Source of the DNA: Harmothoe impar
Taxonomy: Eukaryota; Annelida; Polychaeta; Phyllodocida; Polynoidae
Reading direction: 5' to 3'
Assembly (NCBI GenBank): GCA_947462335.1
Contig: OX381707.1
Location: 82,794,610 to 82,858,609, forward strand
Length of the DNA stretch: 64,000 nt
Translations under genes and position numbers: made by a program
Shown: positions 46,489 through 57,079 of the stretch, in pieces
How the letters are laid out: the number at the start of each line of letters is the position of its first letter
How positions within the stretch are numbered: position 1 is the first letter of the stretch
Notes under the pieces: model-generated
The model's database searches: none
Seen by the model: only the letters and a program-made list of their open reading frames with translations
What the model was told of the DNA's origin: nothing

Positions 46489-49400
46489 ATGGCTACCAGG
46501 AAGTCAGACATAGTGCCATTGAAAGGATCCAATTATGCAACTTGGAAGATTCAAGCCAGGTGCATGTTGAAGAGGGATGGGATATGGGGAATAGTGGAGG
46601 GAACAGAAACAGTGCCTCCAGTAGACCAACCTGACAACCGACTAAAGTATGTATTGCGTAGGGATCAAGCCTGCGCAAACCTAGTTTTAGCGGTAGACCC
46701 AGCCCTGCTGTACATTCTAGGGGAGGACCCTGAAGACCCTAAAATGGTATGGGATTCTCTCAACAATCAGTTCCAAAAGAAATCATGGACTAACAAACTC
46801 CGGTTGCGCCGCAAACTTTATTCACTGAAATTAGAGGATGGTTGTTCAGTGGATGATCATATTCGAGTGATGACGGAGATTTTCAACGAACTCTCGATTG
46901 TTGGCGATAAACTCGATGAACAGGACCGTGTGATTCATCTGTTGGCAAGTTTGCCTGATGCGTTCGAAATGTTAGTCACCGCATTTGAAGCTCTTGATAC
47001 GGTTCCAGCTATGGAGATAGTCACAGAGCGACTACGACACGCGGAGCGAAAAATTGAGGAGAGGTCAGAAGAAGGATTTGCTTTAGCATCACGCAGTGCA
47101 AGTGGTAGGTGCAATAGTGGTAAGAGCAATAGTGGTAAGAGCAGCAGTGGTAGCAGTGGTAATAGCAGCAGTGGTAAGAACAAAGGTGGTATTTGCTACT
47201 ACTGTAAAAAGAGTGGTCATTATAAGAGAGACTGTCCAAAGCTTCAAAGTAAAATGAGTCAGAAGGAGTCAGGAGGAAACTCTGGAAAGCATGGTAAGGA
47301 GAAAGCCAACCATGCAAGCTCCTTTGACAACGACTCATGTTTCATCGCACAGCATGCACTCTCAACCTCTGGAGGAGGTGGACATAGTTGGATCGTAGAT
47401 TCAGGAGCAACAGCTCATATGTGCAACCAGAAGGAGCTCTTCAATGAGCTGCACAGCACCAAAGCATCTGATGTCACTCTTGGTGATGGTCATATCTTGC
47501 AGGCTACTGGTGTTGGGACCGTTCAGCTGAACATATCTGGTATCGTGAGGAAATGTGTGCTTAAGGACGTGTTGTATGTTCCAGATCTTGCATACAATTT
47601 GGTTAGCGTCTCAAGGGCGAGTGAAGCAGGATTGCGGACAGTATTTGTGAACAATCAGTGTCATATAGAGAAGCCTGATGGTCAGGTAGTGGCAGCCGCC
47701 ATTCGAGCAGGATCGTTGTACTATGTCGATTGTCTGTCTCACTCAGCTGCAACCATCCAGCATGAAGACTCATGGCATAAACGGTATGGCCATTTGAATG
47801 AAGACTCTTTGAAGAGACTGGCAAGGGATGGTATGGTAGAAGGTTTCACCTATGATTCAACCAAGAAATTGGGTTTCTGCGAGCCTTGTGCTGAGGCAAA
47901 GAACCACCGAACAAAGTTCCCAAAGGACAGTGGTACGCGAAGTAAAGAACTTTTGGGTCTTGTGCACAGTGACGTTTGTGGCAAGATGAAGACCGCATCG
48001 ATCGGTGGTGCTCAGTACTTCTTGACCTTCATTGATGACAAGTCGAGGTACACATGGGTCTATTTCCTGAAAACCAAAGATCAGGTGTTTGAGAAATTCC
48101 TGGAGTGGAAAGCTTTGGTTGAGAAGGAGACTGGTCAGAAGGTGAAAACTTTAAGGACCGACAATGGCGGGGAATATACCTCTAGCAAGTTTGAGACGTA
48201 TCTCAAGAAGGAGGGAATTCGACATGAGGTCACAGTTCCGAAGAACCCTGAGCAAAATGGGGTAGCTGAACGAATGAATCGTACCTTGGTGGAGATGGCT
48301 CGAGCAATGTTGGGAGATATGTCTCGGTCCTTTTGGGCAGAAGCGTTGTCAACAGCTGCATATCTGAGAAATCGGAGTCCGACAGCAGCTGTTCCAGATG
48401 TGACACCATATGAGGCATTCAAAGGGAAGAAGCCAGATGTTGCTTATCTGAAACCCTTTGGAGTGACATGTTATGCACACATCCCAAAGGATGAGCGCAG
48501 TAAGCTCGAGTCGAAATCCAGAAAGTGCATCTTCCTTGGATATGGTGACTGTGTCAAGGGATATCGTCTGTATGACTTGAACCGTAAGAAGGCGATACAC
48601 AGTCGGGATGTCATCTTTGATGAGCATAGTCTGGATGAGACTGAGGAAAGTCGCCATGTCATCATCGAATCTCCAGAAGTCAAGGAAGAAGGAGCTGAGG
48701 TTCAACGCCAAGATCCAGCTGAAGCTGAAGCTGAGATGCCACATGAGGTTCCTGTAGAAGATCCTGTTGTTCCAGACAACAACCAAGAAGGTGTCAGGAA
48801 ATCTGGTCGTCCAACAAAAGCACCCAATCGTTACGGTCAATGGGTGATGGTTGCTGAGGAACCTACGAGCTATAAGGAAGCAATGAAAGCTAATCAGGAC
48901 AAATGGCAAGCAGCCATGGATCAAGAGTATGAGTCGTTACAGAAGAATTCTGTTTGGGACTTGGTCCCACTGCCTGAAGGTCGGAAACAAGTGGGTAGCA
49001 AATGGGTCTATAAGACCAAGCTATCAGCTGATGGAAGCGTGGAGCGACATAAGGCCAGGCTGGTCGCGCAAGGCTTCAGTCAGAAGTACGGAATGGACTA
49101 CGACGAGACGTTCTGTCCAGTCGTCAGGACTGAGTCCGTTCGTGCAGTAATTGCTCTTGCTGCAAACAAGAACCTCCTCTTGCATCAGATGGACGTTACT
49201 ACTGCCTTTCTTAACGGGACCTTAGAAGAAGAGGTCTACATGAAACAGCCCCAGGGCTTTGTTAAGAAGGGTGAGGAGAATCTGGTGTGCAAGTTGAAGA
49301 AGAGCATATATGGACTGAAACAGTCTCCTCGGTGCTGGAACAACGCTCTTGATGGCTACCTCAAAAGTATCAATCTTGAGCAGTCTAGTGCTGATCCTTG

Positions 49401-50283
49401 CATCTATACTGGTCCAGAAGGAGTGATAGTGGCTGTCTACGTTGACGATATTCTCATTGCCACTGAAACTGAGAAGATGATGACCAAGATGAAGAGGAGT
49501 CTATCTCAGAAGTTTGAAGTCAAGGATCTGGGTGAGCTGACATCGTTTCTAGGAGTGCAAGTCAAGCAATCCTCTGACGGGATATGGATAGGTCAGCCGG
49601 GTTACACTTCCAGAATTCTTGACAAATATCAGATGAAGGACGCAAAACCAGTCTCCACACCTGTGGATATCAGTTCAAAGATGGACACTGATAGTGACAG
49701 TCCTCCAGTAGATGCATTGCTCTATCAGTCGGCAGTCGGTAGCTTGCTGTACTTGTCAAGCTGGACAAGACCTGATATTGCATTCGCCCTGAACACCGTT
49801 GCTAAATACAACAGTAACCCAACGATGGAGCACTGGAAAGCAGTTAAGAGGATATTGAGATACCTCAAAGGAACCAGTGAACAAGGAATCAAGTACAGCA
49901 AAGATTCCAAGAAGAACATCATCGGTTACTGTGATGCTGATTGGGCAGGAGACAGGAGTGACCGCAAATCTACATCCGGTTATGTGTTCAATCTAGCTGA
50001 AGCTCCAATCAGTTGGAGAAGCAAGAAACAGTCGTGCGTAGCTCTGTCTACAGCAGAAGCGGAATACGTCGCGTTGGCATCTGCTGCACAAGAAGCTGTA
50101 TGGCTACATGAGCTATTAAGGCAACTGGATGGTCCCATTGAAGAAGCTACCACCATCTTCGATGACAGTCAGTCAGCCATAGCAATGTCGAAGAATCCAC
50201 AGTTCCATGGACGTGCGAAGCATATTGGTATTAAGTACCATTATATACGGGGAGAAATCATAGCAGCACCAATAAAATCATAA
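46489..50283 (+). CDS. Copia gag-pol polyprotein, 3'-truncated
   Basis: A single 1,264-codon frame. Gag fills residues about 1-230, with a CCHC knuckle (CYYCKKSGHYKRDC) at 236-249. Protease has DSG at 304-306. Pre-integrase HHCC spans about 430-475. The integrase core has Asp495, Asp558 (TDNGGEY) and Glu594 (GVAERMNR), giving D-D-35-E spacing. Reverse transcriptase contains 'QMDVTTAFLNG' and YVDD at 984-987. RNase H has 'CDADWAG' near 1148 and 'TAEAEY' near 1183. The order protease-integrase-RT-RNase H defines Ty1/Copia. The last seven codons come from flanking intron DNA, because the element ends at 50258; the normal RNase H tail is missing. No internal stop or frameshift. Confidence 0.93.
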   Translation: MATRKSDIVPLKGSNYATWKIQARCMLKRDGIWGIVEGTETVPPVDQPDNRLKYVLRRDQACANLVLAVDPALLYILGEDPEDPKMVWDSLNNQFQKKSWTNKLRLRRKLYSLKLEDGCSVDDHIRVMTEIFNELSIVGDKLDEQDRVIHLLASLPDAFEMLVTAFEALDTVPAMEIVTERLRHAERKIEERSEEGFALASRSASGRCNSGKSNSGKSSSGSSGNSSSGKNKGGICYYCKKSGHYKRDCPKLQSKMSQKESGGNSGKHGKEKANHASSFDNDSCFIAQHALSTSGGGGHSWIVDSGATAHMCNQKELFNELHSTKASDVTLGDGHILQATGVGTVQLNISGIVRKCVLKDVLYVPDLAYNLVSVSRASEAGLRTVFVNNQCHIEKPDGQVVAAAIRAGSLYYVDCLSHSAATIQHEDSWHKRYGHLNEDSLKRLARDGMVEGFTYDSTKKLGFCEPCAEAKNHRTKFPKDSGTRSKELLGLVHSDVCGKMKTASIGGAQYFLTFIDDKSRYTWVYFLKTKDQVFEKFLEWKALVEKETGQKVKTLRTDNGGEYTSSKFETYLKKEGIRHEVTVPKNPEQNGVAERMNRTLVEMARAMLGDMSRSFWAEALSTAAYLRNRSPTAAVPDVTPYEAFKGKKPDVAYLKPFGVTCYAHIPKDERSKLESKSRKCIFLGYGDCVKGYRLYDLNRKKAIHSRDVIFDEHSLDETEESRHVIIESPEVKEEGAEVQRQDPAEAEAEMPHEVPVEDPVVPDNNQEGVRKSGRPTKAPNRYGQWVMVAEEPTSYKEAMKANQDKWQAAMDQEYESLQKNSVWDLVPLPEGRKQVGSKWVYKTKLSADGSVERHKARLVAQGFSQKYGMDYDETFCPVVRTESVRAVIALAANKNLLLHQMDVTTAFLNGTLEEEVYMKQPQGFVKKGEENLVCKLKKSIYGLKQSPRCWNNALDGYLKSINLEQSSADPCIYTGPEGVIVAVYVDDILIATETEKMMTKMKRSLSQKFEVKDLGELTSFLGVQVKQSSDGIWIGQPGYTSRILDKYQMKDAKPVSTPVDISSKMDTDSDSPPVDALLYQSAVGSLLYLSSWTRPDIAFALNTVAKYNSNPTMEHWKAVKRILRYLKGTSEQGIKYSKDSKKNIIGYCDADWAGDRSDRKSTSGYVFNLAEAPISWRSKKQSCVALSTAEAEYVALASAAQEAVWLHELLRQLDGPIEEATTIFDDSQSAIAMSKNPQFHGRAKHIGIKYHYIRGEIIAAPIKS

Positions 50284-50350
50284 AATATGAGAATTGAGGA
50301 GCTATTAGATTTAATCAATGCCGGAATCCATTCCTTCTTTGGTAACTTAC

Positions 50351-50440
50351 CTAGTGGTTCAGTGTCATTCACAGGACGAATAATGTCATATGTGAGATAG
50401 CATGACCTGACATCTGCTCTTGAAATAGCCAATGGGGATT
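50351..50440 (-). CDS. Gene B exon 10: linker 3
   Basis: 30 residues, 'SRADVRSCYLTYDIIRPVN', then an N-D-T sequon. It is followed in the gene by the Copia-bearing intron. Confidence 0.83.
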
Positions 50441-50814
50441 CTAGAAAAAAATTGTTGAGTCATTCATTTTAATGAGTGGTTAGTAATGTGAACCTACACC
50501 AACAATTCTTATGTGGAGGGGAATATTGAATACTCAATACTGAAATACCTGAGATCTAGGAATAGTCTGCTCTTTCATCAAACAACTTTTAATGCCCATC
50601 TGTAAGTAATTTTACATATTCTGTAGTGTTGTCAAGGAGAATAGTTGCCATGCCAACCATGCTGATGGATAAAATCCAAAGATATGATTTGGCATACCCA
50701 GTGACTTAACATGTGTTGGGTCAAATTAGAATCCATTTCACAAGAAAATCCACATGCCCCTGTTATAGAAATAAGGGTTTGGTTCAACATAGATTGAAAA
50801 TAAATCTGGTCTAC

Positions 50815-51044
50815 CTTTTGGCACCTCACACATATAGCTGTGTGTATAAGAACAGTGTGTGTCATCAAGAAGGTGAGTATCTATACGCATGCGGGCACAG
50901 AGGTGTGAATTGTGATTAGGCTCCCCAGGATGCCAAACACTGCCTGTCACTGAGGTGCCATCCAGCCACTGGTAGTTGGTGGTTGTACCATTATAGATGT
51001 TCACCCCCGTCCAGATAGAGCCGTCCGGCAGCGACCAGTCAGAC
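50815..51044 (-). CDS. Gene B exon 9: CTLD3 C-half
   Basis: 230 bp, 'SIWTGVNIYNGTTTNYQW', EPN and 'LLDDTHC'. The donor is GTAGAC, weaker than its sisters. Confidence 0.84.
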
Positions 51045-51331
51045 CTGCAGAAAATGTAACAGTTATATCTAGTGACAACCAGAGCTCAGGTTTATTCATC
51101 TTGAATAGCTATGCCAATGAGTCATGCTATAGCCATGACAATGCACTGCCCTTGATGGACCACACACAATTGTTGCCTCCCCAATTTAACACATCATTTA
51201 TTCGTTGTAGATAAAGGTTCAGCAGTCACATTAAATCATGACAATGTTTGACAAATCTCAAAAAAAAAGTCACACAAGAAAAAAAAGGAAAAGAGACTGG
51301 CTGAACATTTAAGTAAGTACCAGTCTCTCAC

Positions 51332-51485
51332 CTTGTCTCCATCACAGTTTTTAACTTCAGGATATTGTTGAATTGGACCAGATAGCCCCCAATATCTTCA
51401 CATTCCTGTTTGGCTCCAACCCAGCTGGTTGTAACCTGGGAGTAGTAGAATGAGGACCCAGTGGGCCCACAGCTTTGTTGTGCCA
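51332..51485 (-). CDS. Gene B exon 8: CTLD3 N-half
   Basis: 154 bp, 'SCGPTGSSFYYSQVTTSW', then 'QECEDIGGYLVQF'. Val replaces Asp after the Trp. Confidence 0.84.
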
Positions 51486-52121
51486 CTAGTTAAAAAAGGG
51501 TAAATTGGTTAATGTAATTGGACAGCTCATACTGTCCGAATCTATCATATGAATACCAGCCACTTCAAGGTCTAAAGGTTGGTTTTGGCAATAGGGAAAA
51601 AACTTTTAGAAACCTCTTACAGATGTCCACCCCACCCCTCTGCTATCCCTCACCAACAGAATAATTAGAACCTTAAACATATTAGTCCATTCATGATATA
51701 TGGTGAAAATAATCTTGATTCGTTTCCTTGCATATTTTTCTTTGTCAGGTGCCCCAAGCTGTCAATACAATAAGTGAGAATATGTAAAACATAGTATGAG
51801 AACCCCTTTTTTTTAAATTCGAGCTAGTCATTTCATTTCTGGAGGCCAAAATATCTACATTATGATTGTACGACTTGTACAACTGTCTTCAAGCTCAAGC
51901 TCAGCTTTAAACTAAAAGTTTCAACTATTTTTAGAAATCACACCACACTTGAACGTTTTGGGGAAAAAGGAGCTATGAAATTAGTGGGAAGGCTGATGTT
52001 TGTGATATTTCATCAAAGAAGGATTTTGCAATTATAGATTAATAACAGCACCAATAAAATATGAGAACTGGTATGTTAGATTCAATCAATGTTGAAAACA
52101 ATTTCTTCTATGGATACTTAC

Positions 52122-52211
52122 CTTGTGGATCAGTGTCATTCACAGGACGAATGATGTCATATGTCAGATAGCATGACCTGACGTCTGCTCTTGAAATAGC
52201 CAATGGGGATT
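52122..52211 (-). CDS. Gene B exon 7: linker 2
   Basis: 30 residues, 'SRADVRSCYLTYDIIRPVN', then an N-D-T sequon and 'DPQG'. Nearly identical to linkers 1 and 3. Confidence 0.83.
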
Positions 52212-53913
52212 CTACAAAAACATTGTTGATTTCATTAATTGTTATGAGTGGTTGGTAATGAAACCCACAGACACCTCACAACGACCCAGAAAAATAATGG
52301 GGTCCATTTATTGTCAACTTATTCATTTTAGATATTGTCAACTTATTCATTTTAATGAGTGGTTGATAATTGACTGTATTAAAATGGTGGCTTTAGACAG
52401 TTCTTGGTTCCCTAGCTGGAGGGGTTGACATTGTCTTGGGCACCAATTTCAATTGACTAAATTTGAAAAGCATGGATGGTAGGTTATCACATTAAAGATC
52501 CAGATCCTCCATTAAACCAGTTAACCCATTAGCATACATTAACAAGTCTTCACAGGTTGACTAGATGTGTTAGGTGCACAATACATGTGTGTTTCAAAAA
52601 ACTCACTATCATCCACTGACAATACTATAGAGGCATGAGTCATTATTTAAGACTTTGTGTGAAGTGAATGTTACTCTTTACGAAAAATATATCAGCATGT
52701 TTCTCAGGTATCTTGAGAATTCTTTTTCAATTTGGTTGCCATGGCAACATTGAAAACACCATACATCAGCTCAAATGCTAAGCAAAATATGGTGTATCAA
52801 CATCATACATCAGTTCAAATGCTTCCCTAAAGTTCATTTAAATCTGTCAGATGGTAAAACTGCCCTCATAATATCAGTCTCAAATATTCTATTTCTTCAA
52901 AACATTTAGTTTCTAGCAACTGGAATTGCGAAGCAGCAACTGCCATTTCATGAATCGCTTTAGCAACTAACATATCACATTTCTTTTTTGCATCTCATAG
53001 GAGGTATATTCTCCTATATTGACATTAAGCATTCCAGTACCCTTATTATATTGGCAACACTGTCCATTTGTGCCAAAGAGACAGTTTCATATCTAGAAAC
53101 ATCAGATGTATTGTTGTGAAAATAGGGCCACTTCATCGCTTTGTTGATAAATGACAAACATTTTTATGATGTTGCTGTTGTGTTGCTTGGGCAAGTGGTT
53201 GCCTTAAAACCCCAACTAAATCTAAGTTGATACCCTAAGAATGGAGGAGATACATCTATATTGTCATGTTTAATGTTTGTGTAGTAACACCAGATATCTT
53301 CCAAGCAGGCAATGCTAAATGTGTTCATCTTACCAGGCCTGACATTAGTAACCCTGTTCACTGCTGATTGTAACAGCATTCATGGAAACTTGCTGCAATT
53401 AGTTATAGGTACCGCAGACCCCTGTTTCCACTGTTACCTTTTCTTTCCACCTCCCCAGCACGTTTATTCCAACGTTTCTTCCAAATTATGTAATAAAATC
53501 ATCCTAAACTTATTCAGAGCTAGTGACTTTGTGCATCAAATATCTGAAAATACGGAGGTAAATTTGACTTAGGCCTCCTATGCTAGGTGGCCATAGAGTT
53601 GATTACTATATTTCTCACAACTCTTATGTGAAGGGGAATATTGAATACTGAAATACCTGAGATCTAGGAATCTTTCATCAAACTACTTTAATGCCCATCA
53701 GTAAGAAGTTATTCATTTTCTCTCGTGTTGTCAAGGAGAATGGTTGCCATGGCAACCATGCTGATGGATAAAAGTCCAAAGATACTATTTTGCATACCCA
53801 GGGACTTAACATTTGTTGAAGTACACAAAGATTCACTTCACAAGAAGATCCACATGCCACTGAAATACTAATAAGGGTTTAGTTTAACATAGATTAAAGA
53901 AAATCTAGTTTAC

Positions 53914-54146
53914 CTTTCGGCACCTCGCATATATAGCTGTATTTATAAGAACAGTGTGCGTCATCAAGTAGGTTAGTATCCGAGCGCATGCGGGCACAGT
54001 CGTGTGTATCATAATTTGGCTCGCCAGGATGCCACAGACTGCTGTCTGTTATAGATGTGCCGTCCAGCCACTGGTAGTTGGTGTTTCCTCCATCATAGAC
54101 CCTCAGTCCAGTCCAGAAAGAGCCGTGTGACAGCGACCAGTCAGAC
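53914..54146 (-). CDS. Gene B exon 6: CTLD2 C-half
   Basis: 233 bp, 'SFWTGLRVYDGGNTNYQW', EPN ('HPGEPNYD') and 'LLDDAHC'. This is the intact sister of the exon that carries the stop codon in CTLD1. Confidence 0.85.
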
Positions 54147-54462
54147 CTGAAGATATTGTATATAGTTATACAGCAATGGCCCAGGTTATTTGGTAGTCAC
54201 ACATCATCTGCAATAACTAGGTCAATGAATCTCAGCCTAAATATGTCAGTCCACTGCCCTAGATGGCCCACAAACGGTTGCTGCCTTTCCGATTCCACAC
54301 ATCTTTTCTATTATATTTCAAGAGATGGTTGGTCCATAATGGTTCAGCAGTCACATAAAATCATAAAAAAATGAATTGGACAAATTTCCAAAAACAAAAA
54401 TTAAAACAAGAAATATAAGACAAAAGACTTGTTACCCATGTATGTAAGCAGCAGTTCCTCAC

Positions 54463-54616
54463 CTTGTCTCCATCACAGTTTTTAACTTCAAGATATTGCT
54501 GAACTGAACCAGATAGCCCCCAATATCTTCACACTCGTGTTTGGCTCCATCCCAGCTGGTTGTAACCTGGGAGTAGTAGAATGAGGACCCAGTGGGCCCA
54601 CAGCTCTCCTGTGGCA
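54463..54616 (-). CDS. Gene B exon 5: CTLD2 N-half
   Basis: 154 bp, 'SCGPTGSSFYYSQVTTSW', then 'HECEDIGGYLVQF'. Confidence 0.84.
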
Positions 54617-55218
54617 CTAGTTCAACAAGGGAAAATTGGTTAATATAATTAGACAAATCATACTGTTGTCCGAATATATCTTATGAATACCAGCCATTTC
54701 AAGGTCTAAAGGTTGGTTTTGGCAATAGAGAAAACACTTTTAGAAACCTCTTACAGATGTCCACTCCACCCCTCTGCTATTTCTCACCAACAGAATAATT
54801 AGATGCTTAAACATATAAGTCCATTCATGATATATAGTGAAAATAATCTTGATTTGTTTCCTTGCATATTTGTCTTTGTCAGGTGCCCCAAGCTGTCAAT
54901 ACAATAAGTGAGAACATGTAAAACATAGAACAAGAACCCCTTTTTTTAATGTGAGCTAGTCATTTCATTTCTGGAGGCCAAAATATCTACATTATGAGCG
55001 TACTACTTGTACAATTGTCTTCAAGCTCAAGCTCAACTTTGAGCTACAAGTTTCAACTATTATCAGAAAACATACCACACTTGAAATTTTGGGGGGAAAG
55101 GAGCTATGGAATTAGTGGGAAGGCTGATGTTTGTGATATTTTATCAAAGAAGGATTTTGCAATTATTGATTAATAACAGCACCAATTGCCGGAAACTTTT
55201 TCTTCTTTGGATACTTAC

Positions 55219-55308
55219 CTTGTGGTTCAGTGTCATTTACAGGACAAATGATGTCATATGTCAGATAGCATGACCTGACGTCTGCTCTTGAAATAGCCAA
55301 TGGGGATT
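55219..55308 (-). CDS. Gene B exon 4: linker 1
   Basis: 30 residues, with 'IICPVN' in place of 'IIRPVN'. This CGT-to-TGT change adds a cysteine not seen in any other linker. The N-D-T sequon is kept. Confidence 0.82.
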
Positions 55309-56315
55309 CTACAAAACATTGTTGATTTCATTAATTGTTATGAGTGGTTGGTAATGAAACCCATAGACACCTCACAACAACCCAGAAAAATAATGGGGTC
55401 CATTTATTGTCAACTTATTCATTTTAAATATTGTCAACCTATTCATTTTAATGAGTGGTTGATAATCGACTGTATTAAAATGGTGGCTTTACACAGTTCT
55501 TGTTCCCCTAGCTGGAGGGTTTGACATTGTCTTGGGCACCGATTGCAATTGACTAAATTTGAAAAGCATGGATGGTTGGTTATCACATTAAAGATCCAGA
55601 TCCTCCATTAAACCAGTTAACCCATAAGCATACATTAACAAGTCTTCACAGGTTGACTAGATGTGTTAGGTGCACAATACATGTGTGTTTCAGAAAACTC
55701 ACTATCATCCACTGACAATACTATAGAGGCATGAGTCATGATTTAAGACTTTGTGTGAAGTGAATGTTACTTTTTATAAAAAATATATCAGCATGTTTCT
55801 CAGGTATCTTGAGAATTCTTTTTCAATTTGGTTGCCATGGCAACATTGAAAACACCATACGCATTAATGTTATAGGTACCGCAGACCCCTGTTTCCATGA
55901 TCACCTTTTCTTTCAATCTCCCCCCTACGTTTATAAACCAACATTTCTTCCAAAATATGTTACAAAATCATCCTAAACTTGTTCACAGCTAGTGACGTTA
56001 TGCATCAACTAGCTAAATAATAGGGAGGTAAATTTGACTTAGGCCTCCTATGCTAAGTGGCCATAGAGTTGATAAGTATATTTCTCACAATTTTTATGGG
56101 AAATATTGAAATGTACAATATCTGACATACCTGAGATCTCGGAATAGTCTGATCTTTCATCAAAAACTTTTAATGCCCATCAGTAAATAATGATTTTCAT
56201 TCTGTAGTGTTACCAAGGAGAATAGTTGCCATGGCAACCATGCTGATGGATAAAATGCCACTGCAATACAAATAAGGGTTTGGTTTAACATAGTTTGAAA
56301 ATAAATCTAGTTTAC

Positions 56316-56548
56316 CTTTTGGCACCTCACAAATATAGCTGTATTTATAAGAACAGTGTGTGTCATCAAGTAGGTTAGTATTTGAACGCATGCGGGCACA
56401 GTGGTGTGTACCGTAATCAGGCTGACCAGGATGCCACAGACTGCTGTCTGTTATAGAGGTGCCGTCCAGCCACTGGTAGTTGGTGTTTCCTCAATCATAG
56501 ACCCTCAGTCCAGTCCAGAAAGAGCCTTGTGGCAGCGACCAGTCAGAC
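56316..56548 (-). pseudogene. Gene B exon 3: CTLD1 C-half with in-frame TGA
   Basis: 233 bp with good splice sites. The sequence 'FWTGLRVYD' is followed by TGA (plus-strand TCA at 56491-56493) instead of GGA. The rest of the exon remains in frame and carries a QPD triplet ('HPGQPDYG'), 'LLDDTHC' and the final Cys. Confidence 0.88.
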
Positions 56549-56937
56549 CTACAGACATTGTAATATTTATATAGAAATGCAATAGCATATTTTTGGGAGT
56601 CACACACATCATGCAGATGTGTAGGGTGTGCATGTGTTCAGATACAAAATTTTATAAAAAATCTTATCAATGTACTCTTTAATGAGGTTTGTCATCATTA
56701 TGCAGTCCTAGAGCACCATTCAGGAGTGTCTCAACTCTGTAGTGTTAGCATGATGTTTGAATGCAGCTCTGGCCAGTTACTCACCAGGTCTGCATTTATG
56801 CATCATGACAACCAAGGCATGATGCATAGGCACACTACGAGTGTATTTTTCCATTCTATGTATTTTACCCTTTCTGGTCAACTTAAATAAAATGGCCAGT
56901 GTGGGTTAAGGCACACTAGTTGTTTCTGGGAGCTCAC

Positions 56938-57079
56938 CTTACACTCATTAAGGATGTCAGCTCATCCTTTGTGTTGAACTTGATGAGGTATCCACCAATG
57001 TTCTCACAGTGCAGCTTAGCAGTATCCCAGGTTGTCGTAATAAGGGAGTAGTAGTATGAAGACTCACACACCACGTGGC
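56938..57079 (-). CDS. Gene B exon 2: CTLD1 N-half
   Basis: 142 bp, 'GHVVCESSYYYSLITTTW', then 'HCENIGGYLIKF'. It is nearly identical to gene A exon 2, and the surrounding intron ends are conserved too. Confidence 0.85.

Larger units (their letters stand above)
45676..50258 (+). mobile_element. Ty1/Copia retrotransposon lacking its 3' LTR
   Basis: The element comprises a 5' LTR, a primer-binding site, a repeat-bearing leader and one uninterrupted gag-pol frame, inserted in intron 10 of gene B against the gene's direction. It stops abruptly inside the RNase H end of pol at CATAG, after which native intron sequence resumes ('cagcaccaataaaat', as at 52049). No 3' LTR or polypurine tract exists, so the copy cannot complete a normal cycle. 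Its uninterrupted reading frame suggests a fairly recent insertion. Confidence 0.85.
50540..56260. repeat. Recent tandem duplication of a CTLD cassette with introns
   Basis: The intron sequence 51640-52560 recurs with very few differences at 54770-55630. The 'gatctaggaatagtctg...atgctgatggataaaa' block appears at about 50550, 53660 and 56130. The period is about 3.1 kb then 2.5 kb, matching the linker + N-half + C-half unit. Confidence 0.8.

Noticed and set aside
46493..49922. Minus- and plus-frame ORFs inside the Copia gag-pol
   Set aside because: All overlap the 1,264-codon frame and show no independent domain.
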